Positions 24,339 to 36,016 of a DNA stretch of 64,000 nt are shown here, in pieces. Where the stretch lies: assembly GCA_021397835.1 (NCBI GenBank), contig JAJFZO010000882.1, forward strand, positions 3,963,501 through 4,027,500. The letters run 5' to 3'. The stretch is from Moringa oleifera. Lineage: Eukaryota; Streptophyta; Magnoliopsida; Brassicales; Moringaceae. The notes under the pieces are model-generated. The model searched no databases. It saw only the letters and a list, made by a program, of their open reading frames with translations, and had not been told where the DNA came from. The translations under genes and the position numbers were made by a program. Every line of letters begins with the position of its first letter. The stretch's first letter is position 1.

Positions 24339-27027
24339 ATGGGCACCTATAGTAATGCTAGGAGTTATTTTGTGGTCAGTTTCATCACCATCCTCTGCAT
24401 CCCCTGCTGCGTTTCCCCTGTTCCAGTTCCACCCTCCTCAATCCCGTTGGGAATCAACGTCTGGCCCAAACCCACAAACCTATCATGGCCAAAACCCCAG
24501 GCCACCTTCCTCTCCCACAATTTCACCATCGTCTTCCCCAACCACCGCTACCTCTCCCCTGCCGTCAACCGCTATCTCCGCCTCATCCTCACGGAGCACC
24601 ACCGCCCCCTTGTCACCCCCTCCGTTAACCTCACCTCCTCAAACCCTCCCCTGCGCACCCTCTCTATAGCCGTTGCTGATCTTGCCGCCCCACTCCAGCA
24701 CGGTGTCAACGAGTCCTACGCCCTTGCCATTCCTACTGCCAGCACTACCGCCTATCTCAATGCCCACACTGTCTGGGGTGCCATGCGCGGCCTCGAGACA
24801 TTCTCGCAGTTGGTGTGGGGCAATCCGTCACGTGTGGCGATTGGCTTGTCCGTTTTCGATTATCCCCTCTTCGGACACAGGGGGGTCATGCTTGACACCT
24901 CCAGGAATTACTATAGTGTGGAGGACATATTGAGGACCGTTGAAGCTATGAGTGCTAATAAGCTCAATGTGTTCCATTGGCACATCACCGACTCCCATTC
25001 ATTTCCACTGGTGCTGCCTTTGGAGCCTGATCTCTCTGCCAAGGGGTCTTATGGCCCTGACATGCAGTACTCTCCTTCTGATGTTTCCAGGATTGTTCAG
25101 TTTGGTTTGGAGCACGGCGTCAGAGTTCTCCCCGAGATAGACTCTCCCGGTAAGTTTGTTCAGTATAAACGCCTGCTGTCTTATCCTGTTCGATTATCTT
25201 ACTTTGTTTGTTGATACCGAATTATGCATCTTATAGTTCTAAAATGCAGCAATAGTCGGAGACTTCAACTGAGACCCAGCATTTTTCTGATTCATTTTTA
25301 ATTTGGCCTTTCTTTGGATAAATTTGAACCCCCCGCCCCCCAAAGAAAAAAAAATCTGGGAAAAACATAGCAGAACAGTCTGCAACCCATTTCTATAAAC
25401 TAGGGAAACAGATGAGAACTCCCGCTAGGGACTACTGTACTTCCAATCTGAAAAGGCTTGCTTAATAAATCCTTAATTCTCCTCGCTTAATCAAGGTTAC
25501 CCATTGGGATGCAAACGATCAACCAAGCTCAGGATACAGAATGGCATTCAGAGTTGGTTTAAATAGGATATCTGCCCAAAAATTGGTGTTACCAAAATGT
25601 TATTGTTGCCAACTCTGATTGTTTCTTGTTGAAGGTGAAACATATTGATGCTTAATTCTGTCAAAAAAAAAAAATATTGAGCATAATTAAAACCAAGCAA
25701 AAATGGGGTAGTTCTTTAATCAAGTTATTTGAAGAAATAATTCTGCTTTCCTTTCAATAGGTCTGTGAACCTTGCAAAATATATATCCACGGGCAAAAAT
25801 AGTTAGTGCCCGTTACACAATTTATATTGCTTTCAACTCCTTTGGCATTTTCGATATTCTACTGATTCCTCTAGAGTGATTTGCTGCATGTAGAATAAAG
25901 ATGATGGATGAATAATAGTTGGATCATCTACTTAATTTTATTTTGATTCTATCCTTTGGCCCTTCTCATTCTTTTATGGAACTCTCTGAATTGTATGTTT
26001 CATTCTTTTATGCGACTCTCTGAATTGTATGTATCATACCATGATTAAGGGTATTCTTTCCCCAATTACAGGCCATACAGGATCATGGGCGGAAGCCTAT
26101 CCAGAGATTGTGACATGTGCTGACATGTTTTGGTGGCCAGCACAGAGTGATTGGACTGATCGACTTGCATCAGAACCAGGAACCGGCCATCTAAATCCCT
26201 TAAACCCAAAGACCTACCAAGTCCTAAGAAATGTCATCCGTGATGTAGTCAATCTATTCCCAGAACCATTCTATCATGGAGGAGCTGATGAAATTATTCC
26301 TGGTTGTTGGAAAGCTGATCCAACCATTCAGTCATTCATATCCAAAGGTGGAACCCTCGGTCAACTCCTTGAGAATTTTGTTAACTCCACATTGCCTTAC
26401 ATTGTATCACTCAATCGGACTGTTGTCTACTGGGAGGATGTTTTGTTGGATGAAAATATCAATGTGGATTCCTCCTTTCTTCCACCTGAGCATACCATTT
26501 TACAGACATGGAACCACGGTGCTAATAACACTAAACGGATTGTCACTGCTGGATACAGGGCTATCGTCTCTTCCTCAGAGTTCTACTACTTGGATTGTGG
26601 GCATGGTGATTTTCTTGGCAATGACAGCCAGTATGATCAGCCAACAGGAAGTAATTCTGAAAATGGTGGATCGTGGTGTGGACCCTTCAAAACTTGGCAA
26701 ACTATATATAATTATGACATAACATATGGGTTGAGCAAGGAGGAGGCTGAGTTGGTATTGGGTGGGGAGGTTGCTTTATGGTCAGAGCAAGCCGACCCAA
26801 CAGTTCTGGATGCACGGATTTGGCCAAGAGCTTCTGCAATGGCTGAGACACTATGGTCAGGCAACCGGGATGAAACAGGAATGAAGAGATATGCAGAGGC
26901 AACAGATAGGTTGAATGAATGGAGGTATAGAATGGTGAGTAGAGGTGTACGAGCTGAACCTATCCAGCCACTTTGGTGCGTCAGGAACCCAGGAATGTGC
27001 AACACAGTTCATCCATTTGTTGAGTAA
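24339..27027 (+). CDS. HEXO2: Beta-N-acetylhexosaminidase, GH20 (HEXO2-like)
   Basis: Two exons, 24339-25149 and 26072-27027, join as G|GC to give 588 aa, close to plant HEXO2 proteins. Residues about 10-30 ([15 protein letters not shown]) form a signal peptide or membrane anchor. An N-terminal GH20b domain precedes the TIM barrel, which starts near [13 protein letters not shown]. Family motifs are [27 protein letters not shown] and GGADEI; the catalytic Asp-Glu pair is residues 343-344. Several N-glycosylation sequons (NLS, NFT, NLT, NES, NST, NRT) fit a secreted protein. The enzyme removes terminal GlcNAc or GalNAc from N-glycans and other glycoconjugates at the cell surface or apoplast. 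The HEXO2 rather than HEXO1 or HEXO3 assignment is from remembered sequence features and is less certain than the family. The single intron splits the DSPGH motif. Confidence 0.92.
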
Positions 27028-27546
27028 TATGTTTATGTTGAGAAAGCAAAAGAAATATAAAATGCTTACCACTCCCTCCCTTTTTATTATGTTTATTATG
27101 GGAGAAACTTGAAAGAGTTTCTGTTAATTAGCGCTTATTGCTGATAAAAAGAAGAAAATTTACTAATGTTAGTTACTTTGGAAAGTGATTTGTATTTTTA
27201 GACTTCTATTGTAGTAAATTGTAAGTTGAAGAATGGGTAATAGTTTTCTTAAACCAATTAAATTGCTATTTAATTTCAAGAGCAGTTGGAATATCTATTC
27301 TTCTACCTACAATTCATATTTATATATTAAATCAATGAAGTCTGTGACTGTCAACTGTACGAGCAATGCTGTTTCTCCACAAAACACCTACAAGAAATAC
27401 TACTGTAAATCCAATACTTGCACTCAATAACAATCCAACCACCCTTAATTTTAAACACCTTCTGCCGCCGTGGCTTCAATCCACTTTCCTATAAACTGAG
27501 AGGCCGATGCAGAGAGGAAGCCCAAGTCCTCTCCTCCTCACTCACC
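27028..27546. other. Intergenic region, HEXO2-like 3' end to nsLTP promoter
   Basis: Nothing coding was recognised. The right end contains the nsLTP core promoter, listed separately. Confidence 0.5.
27490..27495 (+). promoter_or_regulatory. Candidate TATA box of the nsLTP gene
   Basis: TATAAA lies 52 bp upstream of the ATG, followed by a CT-rich leader (CTCTCCTCCTCACTCACC). The spacing implies a very short 5' UTR of about 20-30 nt. Confidence 0.6.
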
Positions 27547-28007
27547 ATGAACTCTTCAAGGATGAGCTTCCTAGCCATGGCAATGCTTGCTTTTCTTCTC
27601 CTAGTTTCCCCTGCTTCAGAGGCTGCCATTTCTTGTAGTGAGGTAGTGAAGGACCTGAAGCCATGTGTGAACTACCTTGCCAATGGAAGTGGAAACCCAC
27701 CTTCTGCTTGTTGTGCCGGGATCTCAGCTCTAGCATCTGCTGCATCAACCTCTGCTGATAAGAAGGCTGCTTGTCAATGCATCAAGGCACAAGCCAGCAA
27801 ATTAAGTATCAAGAAACAATTAGCCGAAGCTCTTCCAGGGAACTGTGGAATCAGCTTACCGGTGGCTGTTTCACCCAACGTGGATTGTTCCAAGTTTATA
27901 CACTAGCCCTTTTTGCAACCGATTTTCTTTTCACATCTTTTATGGTACTTATCTTGTGATTTGCTGTTCCCATATTAATACTTTGTTTTCTTGGCAGGGT
28001 CGGTTGA
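27547..28007 (+). CDS. Non-specific lipid-transfer protein, type 1
   Basis: Two exons, 27547-27893 and 27998-28007, give 118 aa. Residues 1-26 are a signal peptide ending SPASEA. The mature protein starts AISC and has the eight-cysteine pattern C30, C40, C55-C56, C76-x-C78, C100, C114, which defines the nsLTP fold of four disulfides. Type 1 nsLTPs bind lipids in a hydrophobic tunnel and are secreted to the apoplast, with roles in cuticle formation and defence. The intron sits just before the end, a usual position in this family, and the second exon adds the residues completing KVG. Without splicing the frame would instead end KFIH at 27906. An AATAAA at 28104-28109 is the likely poly(A) signal. 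Confidence 0.93.
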
Positions 28008-28920
28008 AATCTAAATGGCCTGCAGAATGAGATGAAGCTCTTCCTATTCTAATATATCAATAAGAGGGGACTGTGTTGTCTTTGAAGATTTCTCAAGCAA
28101 ATTAATAAAACTTTCATATTTTTGGATGTTTGCGTTGTTTTAACCGTGTCACTGCCTTTGAGCTTGCTACTTTTTAAAGGTCAACAACATATCAAGTGCT
28201 ATGCCATAGGAAAGCAGGCTAAAATCAAATTCGATATGATGATGCCACCGACATACCTCATGCTTGTAAAACGCCTCATCCCTTATCATCAAATGGGTTA
28301 GGATAAGATTTTTTCTTCTTTTTTTTTTTTTTCCCCTAATCGTTTCGTTGATATATAGGAAGATTTGCTATGGTGAAGTGAAGACCTTTGCCCCAATTTT
28401 ATTAAGCGATAAAAGCATAACAATACAATCAAGAAAAATTGAAGAGCTCACAACTGGTTAACCACAACTCTTACCATTTATAATGGATATGATGTACCTT
28501 GGAAAGACAAGTCACGAACTAGCATCATTCAGACATTCCTACCAACACTTTGATTCTCTTTAAATCTTCCACCACTGATTTGTGCAGTTAACATAGCCTA
28601 GCTAACAGAGCTCTATTGTTTGCCATGCAAGCATTGGATCATTTTGCACATGTTCGTGGAAATGGAACTGCTAAAAGCAGCAGCATTTAGATATGTGCTC
28701 AGATTCTTATCATAGGAATGTCACATTTACTGCAGAGTGCATCCAACAAAGTGAAAAAGGAAATAACAGATCCAAGTGCTGTTTTCCAGGTTGCCTGTTT
28801 TTGAAATATTTATATGAGGCACTTAGCAAACGTTGAAATTTCCCAAATACAGTAGCCTGAACAAAAATAGTAATGAAGAGGCTATGATACATTTAGAGAA
28901 AGAACAATGAGAGGAGATTA
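28008..28920. other. Convergent intergenic region between nsLTP and neprosin genes
   Basis: It contains the nsLTP 3' UTR with AATAAA at 28104 and the 3' UTR of the neprosin gene on the other strand. A TTTTTTTTTTTT tract lies near 28320. No coding frame is supported. Confidence 0.55.
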
Positions 28921-30873
28921 TCATGGGCAATTAGGATTTCTACCAGGACCACCGTAGTAAAAGTAGGTACCCCAGTTAGCACTGTCGCCGATTCGGACAT
29001 CATAGCAATTGGACTGCTCGGTAAAAGTGGCTAGGCCTTTAGGGACCCTGAGATTGTTGGAGGCATCAACAATCTGTATGTTGTTGAAGTAACTAGACTT
29101 GCCAAAGCCTTGGCCTGGGAAATGGCCGCTTCCCATCTCTGTGGTGGTGTGCTGACCATCAGCTTCTGAGTTCACAACCTCTCCCCCCCACTCGATCATT
29201 GAAGCACTTTCTGCCAGGTACGAGAACAGGAAGCCTGGCCAGTATCCCAGCACGTACTCATCCCCAAACTGCATCCACCAGTTTCCTCCTTTTGGATCCT
29301 ACCACATATATCATATATTCAACTTATTCGAACCCGTAAGAAAAAAAGCTGCTCGATTCTCCGCAAAAAAGTTTTACCTTCCAGATGAGTACGGTGATAT
29401 CATACTGAGAACCACCATAATTAGAAATGGGGTAAATGCTTGCGCCCATGGCGATTTCACTGTTGATCTGAATGAAGCCTGAGCAGAGAAGATTGTAGCA
29501 ACCCGTAGCTTGGTATGCATCACTCTGTGGCCCGTTTTCAAAAGCGAACCGAGTTAGATAAACAAAATAGACCCAAAAGAAAGTAACAATTATTGGAAAA
29601 TATTCAAACTTACAGTCCAGTAAGTGAAGAGCCTGGTGTTGTTATCACCATACAAATCTGGGCTGACCTATTTTTCCCAGAACCGGGAGAAGAAAATAAG
29701 AAACTATGCATGAAAAAAAAGTTGAGAAAAGAAATGGTGATGTAAGTTGATAGTACCTGCCATCCAGCTTCAATGCTATTGAGGTCCTCACCAAAAGTAC
29801 CTCCCAGGATCCAGATTTGGGACAAACTAAATTCGTTAGGCTGTTGAATTTTGGGTTCCCATACATTCATGGTCGCTTTAGCTCCATAGTACTTATCCCC
29901 TTCCGCATAAACTATCGCATGCTAATGGCTCCAAAGAAAGCAACACATTAATAGGAAGAATTGACAGTGGAGGACAGATAATAAGCATGGGTGCATGAGA
30001 AAGTAACAAGAAGATCAGAGGGGGAAGGATAGTTTTCTATGCGCTACCAGAGTAGTACCTGATGTCCACTTTGACTAAGGAGATCAGGATCAGTTGACCT
30101 TGGTTGAGGGCTCCTTCGATACTTCTTCGTCCCATATGTTTCCGCAGAGCTTACTCTTAGCACATCCTTTTCTGTGGTTCTTCTGATCGGAATAGTGCCT
30201 TTTGGGCAGCTTCCTTTCAAGTGCCATAGCTGGGTAATGGGCCTTGACCTTTGCTTGGACTTTGACGAAAGCTTACTTCCCAAGAAAAGACCTTCCGGAT
30301 GGAAATTTGGTCTCATCTACATCACCATTAACCGTATGGATGATATCCATATATATTTGGATACTAGAAGGTAAAAAGAATGGGAAAGCTGAAAATCAAA
30401 TAGACCGGATAAGGCGGAGTTGTGGACCTGAACAGAGTGGTTTTTCATTAAAGGATGGTCGAAAGCTGGTTGGCGGGTGACATGGATGCAGTCAATTATA
30501 TCTCCATCTGGGCTCTGTTTCAGCCATAATTAAACACACCAAGGATATGTTAACAAGTATGCACGGCTTGAGACAGAGTGCATGAATGTGGTATGGCATA
30601 TCCACAAACACCAACATCAGGGTGTTGCGGAAAACAATTGCAATTATTGGAAAAGAAAAAAAAAGAAAAGAATTGAGATCATTGAACCCGGGGAACCTTG
30701 ATGGATTTAACAGCAGGCTTGTTCAAGCGCTTCAAGTGTCTGTGAACCTTTGGCTTCTGGGGAAAGGAGCGGCTCCCACCAGCTGCAGGTGCTTTCATCA
30801 TGATGGGTATCAGCAGAAGCAGCAAGATACTGGTCATCCTCCCCTTCTTATTGCTGAATAAATGCGCCGCCAT
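28921..30873 (-). CDS. Neprosin / DUF239 domain protein
   Basis: Seven coding exons on the minus strand, all phase 0, give 421 aa: 30697-30873, 30428-30514, 30059-30316, 29757-29921, 29614-29667, 29378-29524, 28921-29298. The N-terminus has a hydrophobic signal segment ([12 protein letters not shown]). Next comes the neprosin activation (DUF4409) region, with [25 protein letters not shown] and [11 protein letters not shown]. The C-terminal neprosin domain starts near [14 protein letters not shown] and has [36 protein letters not shown] and the end [14 protein letters not shown]. Neprosin of pitcher plants is a secreted glutamic prolyl endopeptidase. The Glu residues in IEAGW and WGGE are the likely catalytic pair, inferred from family memory. 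Most non-carnivorous plant members have no assigned substrate. Exon 1 uses a weak donor (AAG|gttccc), chosen because it restores the family sequence KSIKSPDGD. Confidence 0.92.
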
Positions 30874-32249
30874 GGCGATGGTAGTAAGTTTAGAGCAAAG
30901 GAGATTTGGGGAAGCTTGGGGATTTTTGATTGGAGAGGTTTGAGCGGGTGTGCTTTATCCTGGGCATCCCCCCCACCAAGTCCTCACCATTAAAGCACAG
31001 TCGCAAATGATATTTGACAAACGAATGAGGGGCCTATTCTTCCCACAAGAATCCAACCACACTGCCGACGCACTTGTCCGTCCTCACCTTCATTTGTTCT
31101 GCTTTTGGTTAGGCCAAAGCCAACAGAGATTGTTGTTAAAGAAGGACATAGTTATTGCGGCATGGAAGCAAAGTGGATTTTGCTACTAACAGTGGAATCG
31201 CTGTCTTATGTGCTCTACTTCCACGTGAACCCATTTTGGACCATCTGCTTTTACCCACCTCCCTGGTTCACAAGGGCGATGGTGACCTTCTTATCTCATA
31301 TATAACAAATCAAATTGCGTTTTAAGGTAGACAAAATAGAGTGAGCAAACTCCATCGTCAATTTAATTGATTGATTTAAGCATGTCCACATGGCGACCCT
31401 TCTTGTCCAGGGGAAGTTATTGGAGGCTGTGAGCAGCAAACATGACAAAACTGGATTTGTTTGACGTGAAGGGAATCTGACAAATTGTATTTACCTTTAT
31501 CACGGGGAAGAATGGGTTATGGGTGTCTTCCAATTTGATGTTTCTCATGACAAATGTGGAAGCTATTTACTCTTTCTCCTTCTAATGCCCTTGCTAAGAA
31601 AAGCCATCCTTTTGTGTCATATTCATTATTATGAGTAGAATATGCCAACTGAATTTTGTGAAAAGGGGCAGGGGTGTAGAAACATGCTGTTGAAAGCTTC
31701 TAAGTTGGTTTTTCAATTCTTTTTTTTTTTTTTTCCTTTTTGGTGTACCTCGTTTCCTTCTATAGTAAATTTAGTTTAACACAATCTAACAAGTACCACC
31801 GCTTACTTAACCTTGTTTATAGTTTAATGGGGGTGGTTAACAGGTCCTTCCAAAGTTTTTGTTTTTCCCCCTTCTTTTTAGGGATTCTGATAGTGAAAAG
31901 GCCCATACATGGAGCCTTAGGATCAGCATTTCAGGGTTTCAGAAAACTTGAGGTAAGTGTTCATCGGATAATTTTGCAGTGATTCAGAATTCTATTAGAA
32001 TTACATTTATATTATCTTGATATATTCATCATTTCTCTCTTATCTTTAGATATAGTATTATATTCTCTAAGTCACTTTTCTCTTGTTTCTAAGACAAATT
32101 GTTCAACTCAACCTAAAAAAGGGAGATTAATGAAAAAAATAACTTCCTCTTTATATTTTTAATTTTATATTTTTTAAGAAAATGAAATAATATATATTGA
32201 TATTGCTGTACATAAATGAACTAAACAATGTTTTACCTTCTCCTCCCAA

Positions 32250-32510
32250 CTCTTTCTCTATCTCAATCCACCATGCTAATCACACGTACTAATCATCTTA
32301 ATAATATCAACAAGATTAATCATACTGATCCCTCTAAATTATTCAACTATCTTGGTCATGTCAACATCCTAACCATGTAAATCATTGCAATCATGTTAAC
32401 CATCTTAATTATGCCAATTACCTTAATTATCTCAATCATTTTAATTATGTCAATCATCTAACTATTTCAACTCTCAACTAACTTAATTATATCAACTTCA
32501 TTAATTCAAT
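32250..32510. repeat. Degenerate ~10-bp / 20-bp minisatellite
   Basis: Words such as AATCATCTTAAT, AACCATCTTAATTATGCC, AATTACCTTAATTATCTC and AATCATTTTAATTATGTC follow each other with near-regular spacing. They look like a decayed array of a ten-base motif close to AATCATCTTA. Confidence 0.6.
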
Positions 32511-32740
32511 AATTTTGATTGTCAAGATGAAAATTTCAACCTCAAATGTGATGGTTGAGATGTATGTTTGTCTTACTACTGATTTACATTTTTGTAACAA
32601 TTTTTAATGTTGCATTTTGTTTTTCTTCATAAGTATTTAATTATTAATGCAAATTTAAATTTAATTAATTAGGATATATGTGTCTAATTTATTAAGGAAA
32701 AACCAAAAATAATTGCTTCAAAACCAAAAACATTAATTAA

Positions 32741-32820
32741 ACTTTGCTATATCAATTTTCTTTTTTCATATATTCTTTTTTCATTTTTAATTTTAAACTT
32801 TGCTATATCAATTTTCTCAA
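32741..32820. repeat. Direct duplication of a ~22-bp block
   Basis: ACTTTGCTATATCAATTTTC occurs twice about 57 bp apart, separated by TTTTTTCATATATTC-type DNA. Confidence 0.75.
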
Positions 32821-32929
32821 CTCTATATTTAAATTTGGGTGAAAATTAAACCTTTATTGTTAATCACATTAATAAATTTGAGGACTTTTTAAAAATAATT
32901 TTAAGTATCAAAAAATAAGTATGATTAAC

Positions 32930-33115
32930 TTTTTAAAAAAATTGAAAACCAAAAATTAAAAAATCAAAAAATCAAAACGAATTTCTTCGTTCCTAACCTT
33001 TTCTTTTTCTTCATATATGATTAATTTTTCTAAAAAAAATTGAAAATCAAAAATTAAAAAACGAAAAAATCAAAATGAATTTCTTCGTTCCTAACCTTTT
33101 CTTTATCTCTATATC
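32930..33115. repeat. 98-bp tandem duplication
   Basis: The block containing AATTAAAAAA, AATTTCTTCGTTCCTAACCT and TTTTCTTT is present twice. ATTTCTTCGT begins at 32981 and again at 33079. The copies differ at only a few positions, so the duplication is fairly recent compared with its surroundings. Confidence 0.8.
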
Positions 33116-34250
33116 TCATTTTCTGTCATTTGACTTTTATCTTTTTCTCTCTCTTTCTCTCTCTTTTTTCCTTATCTTTTTCTTTCACTATTTTCCCTTC
33201 TATTTTTATGTTGATTTTTTTTTTTAGTAATCATCTTGTTTTTCCTGTCTTTTTTTCTTCAAAAAAATTGGCTTGATTGACATTTTATCCACTTTCATGG
33301 TAATAACCACAAAAATAAATTTAGATTTTTTATAATTTTTTAATTATTATGTATGATCAAACTATCCTTACAAAAATTAAAAAAAAAAAAAAAACTCATA
33401 AAGCAAGACATATATAACTATTTTTTTTTTCTCTCTTTTAATAACACAAACTTTATTCTCTTGGGTTCACGACAATCGATCACAACAAAGAAGAGAAAAA
33501 ACAATAAAATCATACTTTTGAGTTTCATTGTGATTATGTCTTTTATTGGTTGATAGTATTTAGGCAACCATTGTGGATATTTTTTTCTTGAAGATATTTG
33601 TGCTCTTTCTTTAATCTCAGTGTGTTTCCTCAAATTGCAACAACTAACCTTGCGAATATTCTAGTTGGGATTGATGAGGTATGTTTATCTTATTTAATTA
33701 CTTTTAAAATATTGCTGCATCGTGTTAAATATTTGAAAGTTATAAAACTTCCATTTAGTCATCTTATTGAAAAATGCTCATACTAAACTGTTATTCAAAA
33801 AATAAAAATATGCTTGGAGAGAAACATATAGTTCACATTGTTGAAAGCTTCTTTTGGTTTCATGCCAAGTTATGAGTTACTGGGAAGTTCTGTGACTTGT
33901 TACATGATCTCTATGTGTTAATATGACTGATAATGTATTAATGTACTACGATCATGAGTTGTTATATTAATATCACTCGTTTTATTCTAGCTTCGTGAGT
34001 TACTACAATTTTATTATGTATTATTATATCGAATTTGGATTAAATTAGAGTTTGTCAAAAAAAATTTAAAAATTAATTATATTCAAATTAAAGATATTAT
34101 ATAACAAATTTTAATTTAAATTTTTTTACGGATGTAAATTAATATTTATGTTACTATCATAAAATTTTTATAATTTTTTAAGTGCTAAAAATATAATTTT
34201 TAATATTTACACAATCAAAATTTTAAAAATTCATAAAAAATAAATTTAAC

Positions 34251-36016
34251 ATTGAAAATTATTCAAATTTGAGTGATGGAATGGAGTGAAGAATTCATTA
34301 TTTGATGAGTCGTTTTTACGTGGAGAGGAAGCTATATGAAGAGAAATGGAGATTTTTTTCATTAGGAAACTATATTTGAAACAAGTAGGGGGCCTCGAAT
34401 CTACGCATTATACAGTAAAACAGGGAAAAAAGGATCTCTATCTTCTTATATGGAGAGGAAAAGAGATGATTCTATATGACTAAGCATTTATTGTTGACGA
34501 TGAAAATAAAGGTTATGTTAAGACAAGGAAAAAAGGGAGGAAAAAATGGTGGTTAAGGAGGATAAGAATATGAATGGACAATTCCTGAGGATGGTGGAAA
34601 TGAGAAAAGGAGGAGTTGGAGTAGTGATGATTCTGCATGGAGGTGAAGAGTTTTGGTGGTGAAGGTTAGTCAAAAACTTATTTTGGAAAGATGAGTGAGA
34701 AAGGAAGGAGAAGAGAAGGAAGAGTGGGATGGTGAAGAAACTTATAGATTTAAAAAGACAATCCGCTCTTGTTGGGGGGGGGGGATCCAACTTGTATGTT
34801 CGACTTATAGTTATAACTGGATACAGAAGGAAGAAAACAAAATGTGACAATAATTAGTAGAAGCAAACGTAGAAAAATATTAAAGTGAAGTGGTGATGGC
34901 TAGAGGCGAGAAGGAAAGAAGGTCCTACTCATAGTCAGCGAGGGGCTTTTACATAGTAGGAGAAAGAAGATATCTACCTTAGGTTAGGGCCCTGAGGGGC
35001 AAACGAGTATGTGGAGACCTAAGAACATGTAGATTGGACTAGGCTTGGCAAGGAAGAAAAAGAAGGAATTAGAACCAAGTAATAGAGTGGATATACTATT
35101 TAGATTGGTTCATTGGATAAGAAACACGGAATGGACTCGATCTATCTTTATTAATTTTCTGGGCCTAAAGTGAAGGGTGGATCAGCAACAAAACTAAGCT
35201 TAGAAGAAACGAGCTTTAACCTGAGGCCCAAAGTTAACCGTTGGTATTTAAATGGGTCAAGCGTAAGGATAAGGGTGTGGAATGGAGACGTGACTAACAA
35301 AAGCTTCATCATTGACCAAATTGCATTTTAGATCTAACAAACAGATGAAAGGTTTAAAAGTTGATGAAGAAATGTTAATGTTGTTGAGTGGCATCGACCA
35401 GACTATCGAGGTTGGACAAGGCGATAGATAAAAAGAAAGTTCAATGATAGAACAAGTGATGAAATTTGGAGAAAGGAGCTTGACAAGACGAGGTGACATG
35501 GATACAAAAGAGGGAAAAATGATTGGGATGCACTATGATGAGGTAAGAGGACAATGTAATGTATTGAACTTGAAGTTTTTAAATGTTTGTTTTGGGGATA
35601 AGGTGGCAATTGCTACAAATACTTTGGAGGGTATGATCTGGTTAAAGTAGGAAGAGTGATGTAAAGAAAGACAAATTATGGAACTCAATGAGGAATTGAC
35701 AATGATGGGGGCAGAGAGATGGCAATAAGAGGTATAAAACAGAGTAATTAAAAACTAAAATAAAATCTGTAAGCCACTAGGTATTGGTTTTAAAAGGACA
35801 GAGGAACATGCTTTTGTCTTATTTGAAGAAATTGAAAATAAGAGAAGAATACGTCAGTTAGATAAGGTGAAAAAGAGTATTAAAGAAAAGGGTAAGGAGA
35901 CTTGAGTGAAGAATTTAAAATACTAGAGTTTAGGATGAAGTATGACAGAAGTGCAAGGAAAAATTCGAAAGATAATGGGTGCAAGGAAGATGGGATAACT
36001 ATAAGAACTAATGGAT
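34251..36016 (+). other. Purine-rich region upstream of LINE ORF2
   Basis: This segment is unusually purine-rich on the plus strand and runs directly into the LINE ORF2 remnant. It may be the 5' part and ORF1 of the same element, but no RNA-binding or zinc-knuckle motif could be recognised. An open frame at 35444-35650 lacks an ATG start. Confidence 0.35.

Larger units (their letters stand above)
30874..34250. other. AT-rich intergenic DNA with small repeats
   Basis: This interval begins the 13-kb gene-poor block. The first part is the neprosin promoter. Beyond about 31.7 kb the DNA is increasingly AT-rich and holds short duplications (32250-32510, 32741-32820, 32930-33115), listed separately. 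No host coding frame is supported; the short open frames use non-ATG starts or are low-complexity. Confidence 0.5.

Noticed and set aside
24355..25140. Alternative-frame open frames within HEXO2-like exon 1
   Set aside because: They are Ser/Pro-rich shadow frames caused by the GC-rich codon use of the real exon.
34518..34850. 110-codon minus-strand frame
   Set aside because: It is the complement of purine-rich repeat DNA, hence rich in Phe, Leu, Ser and Pro with no domain.
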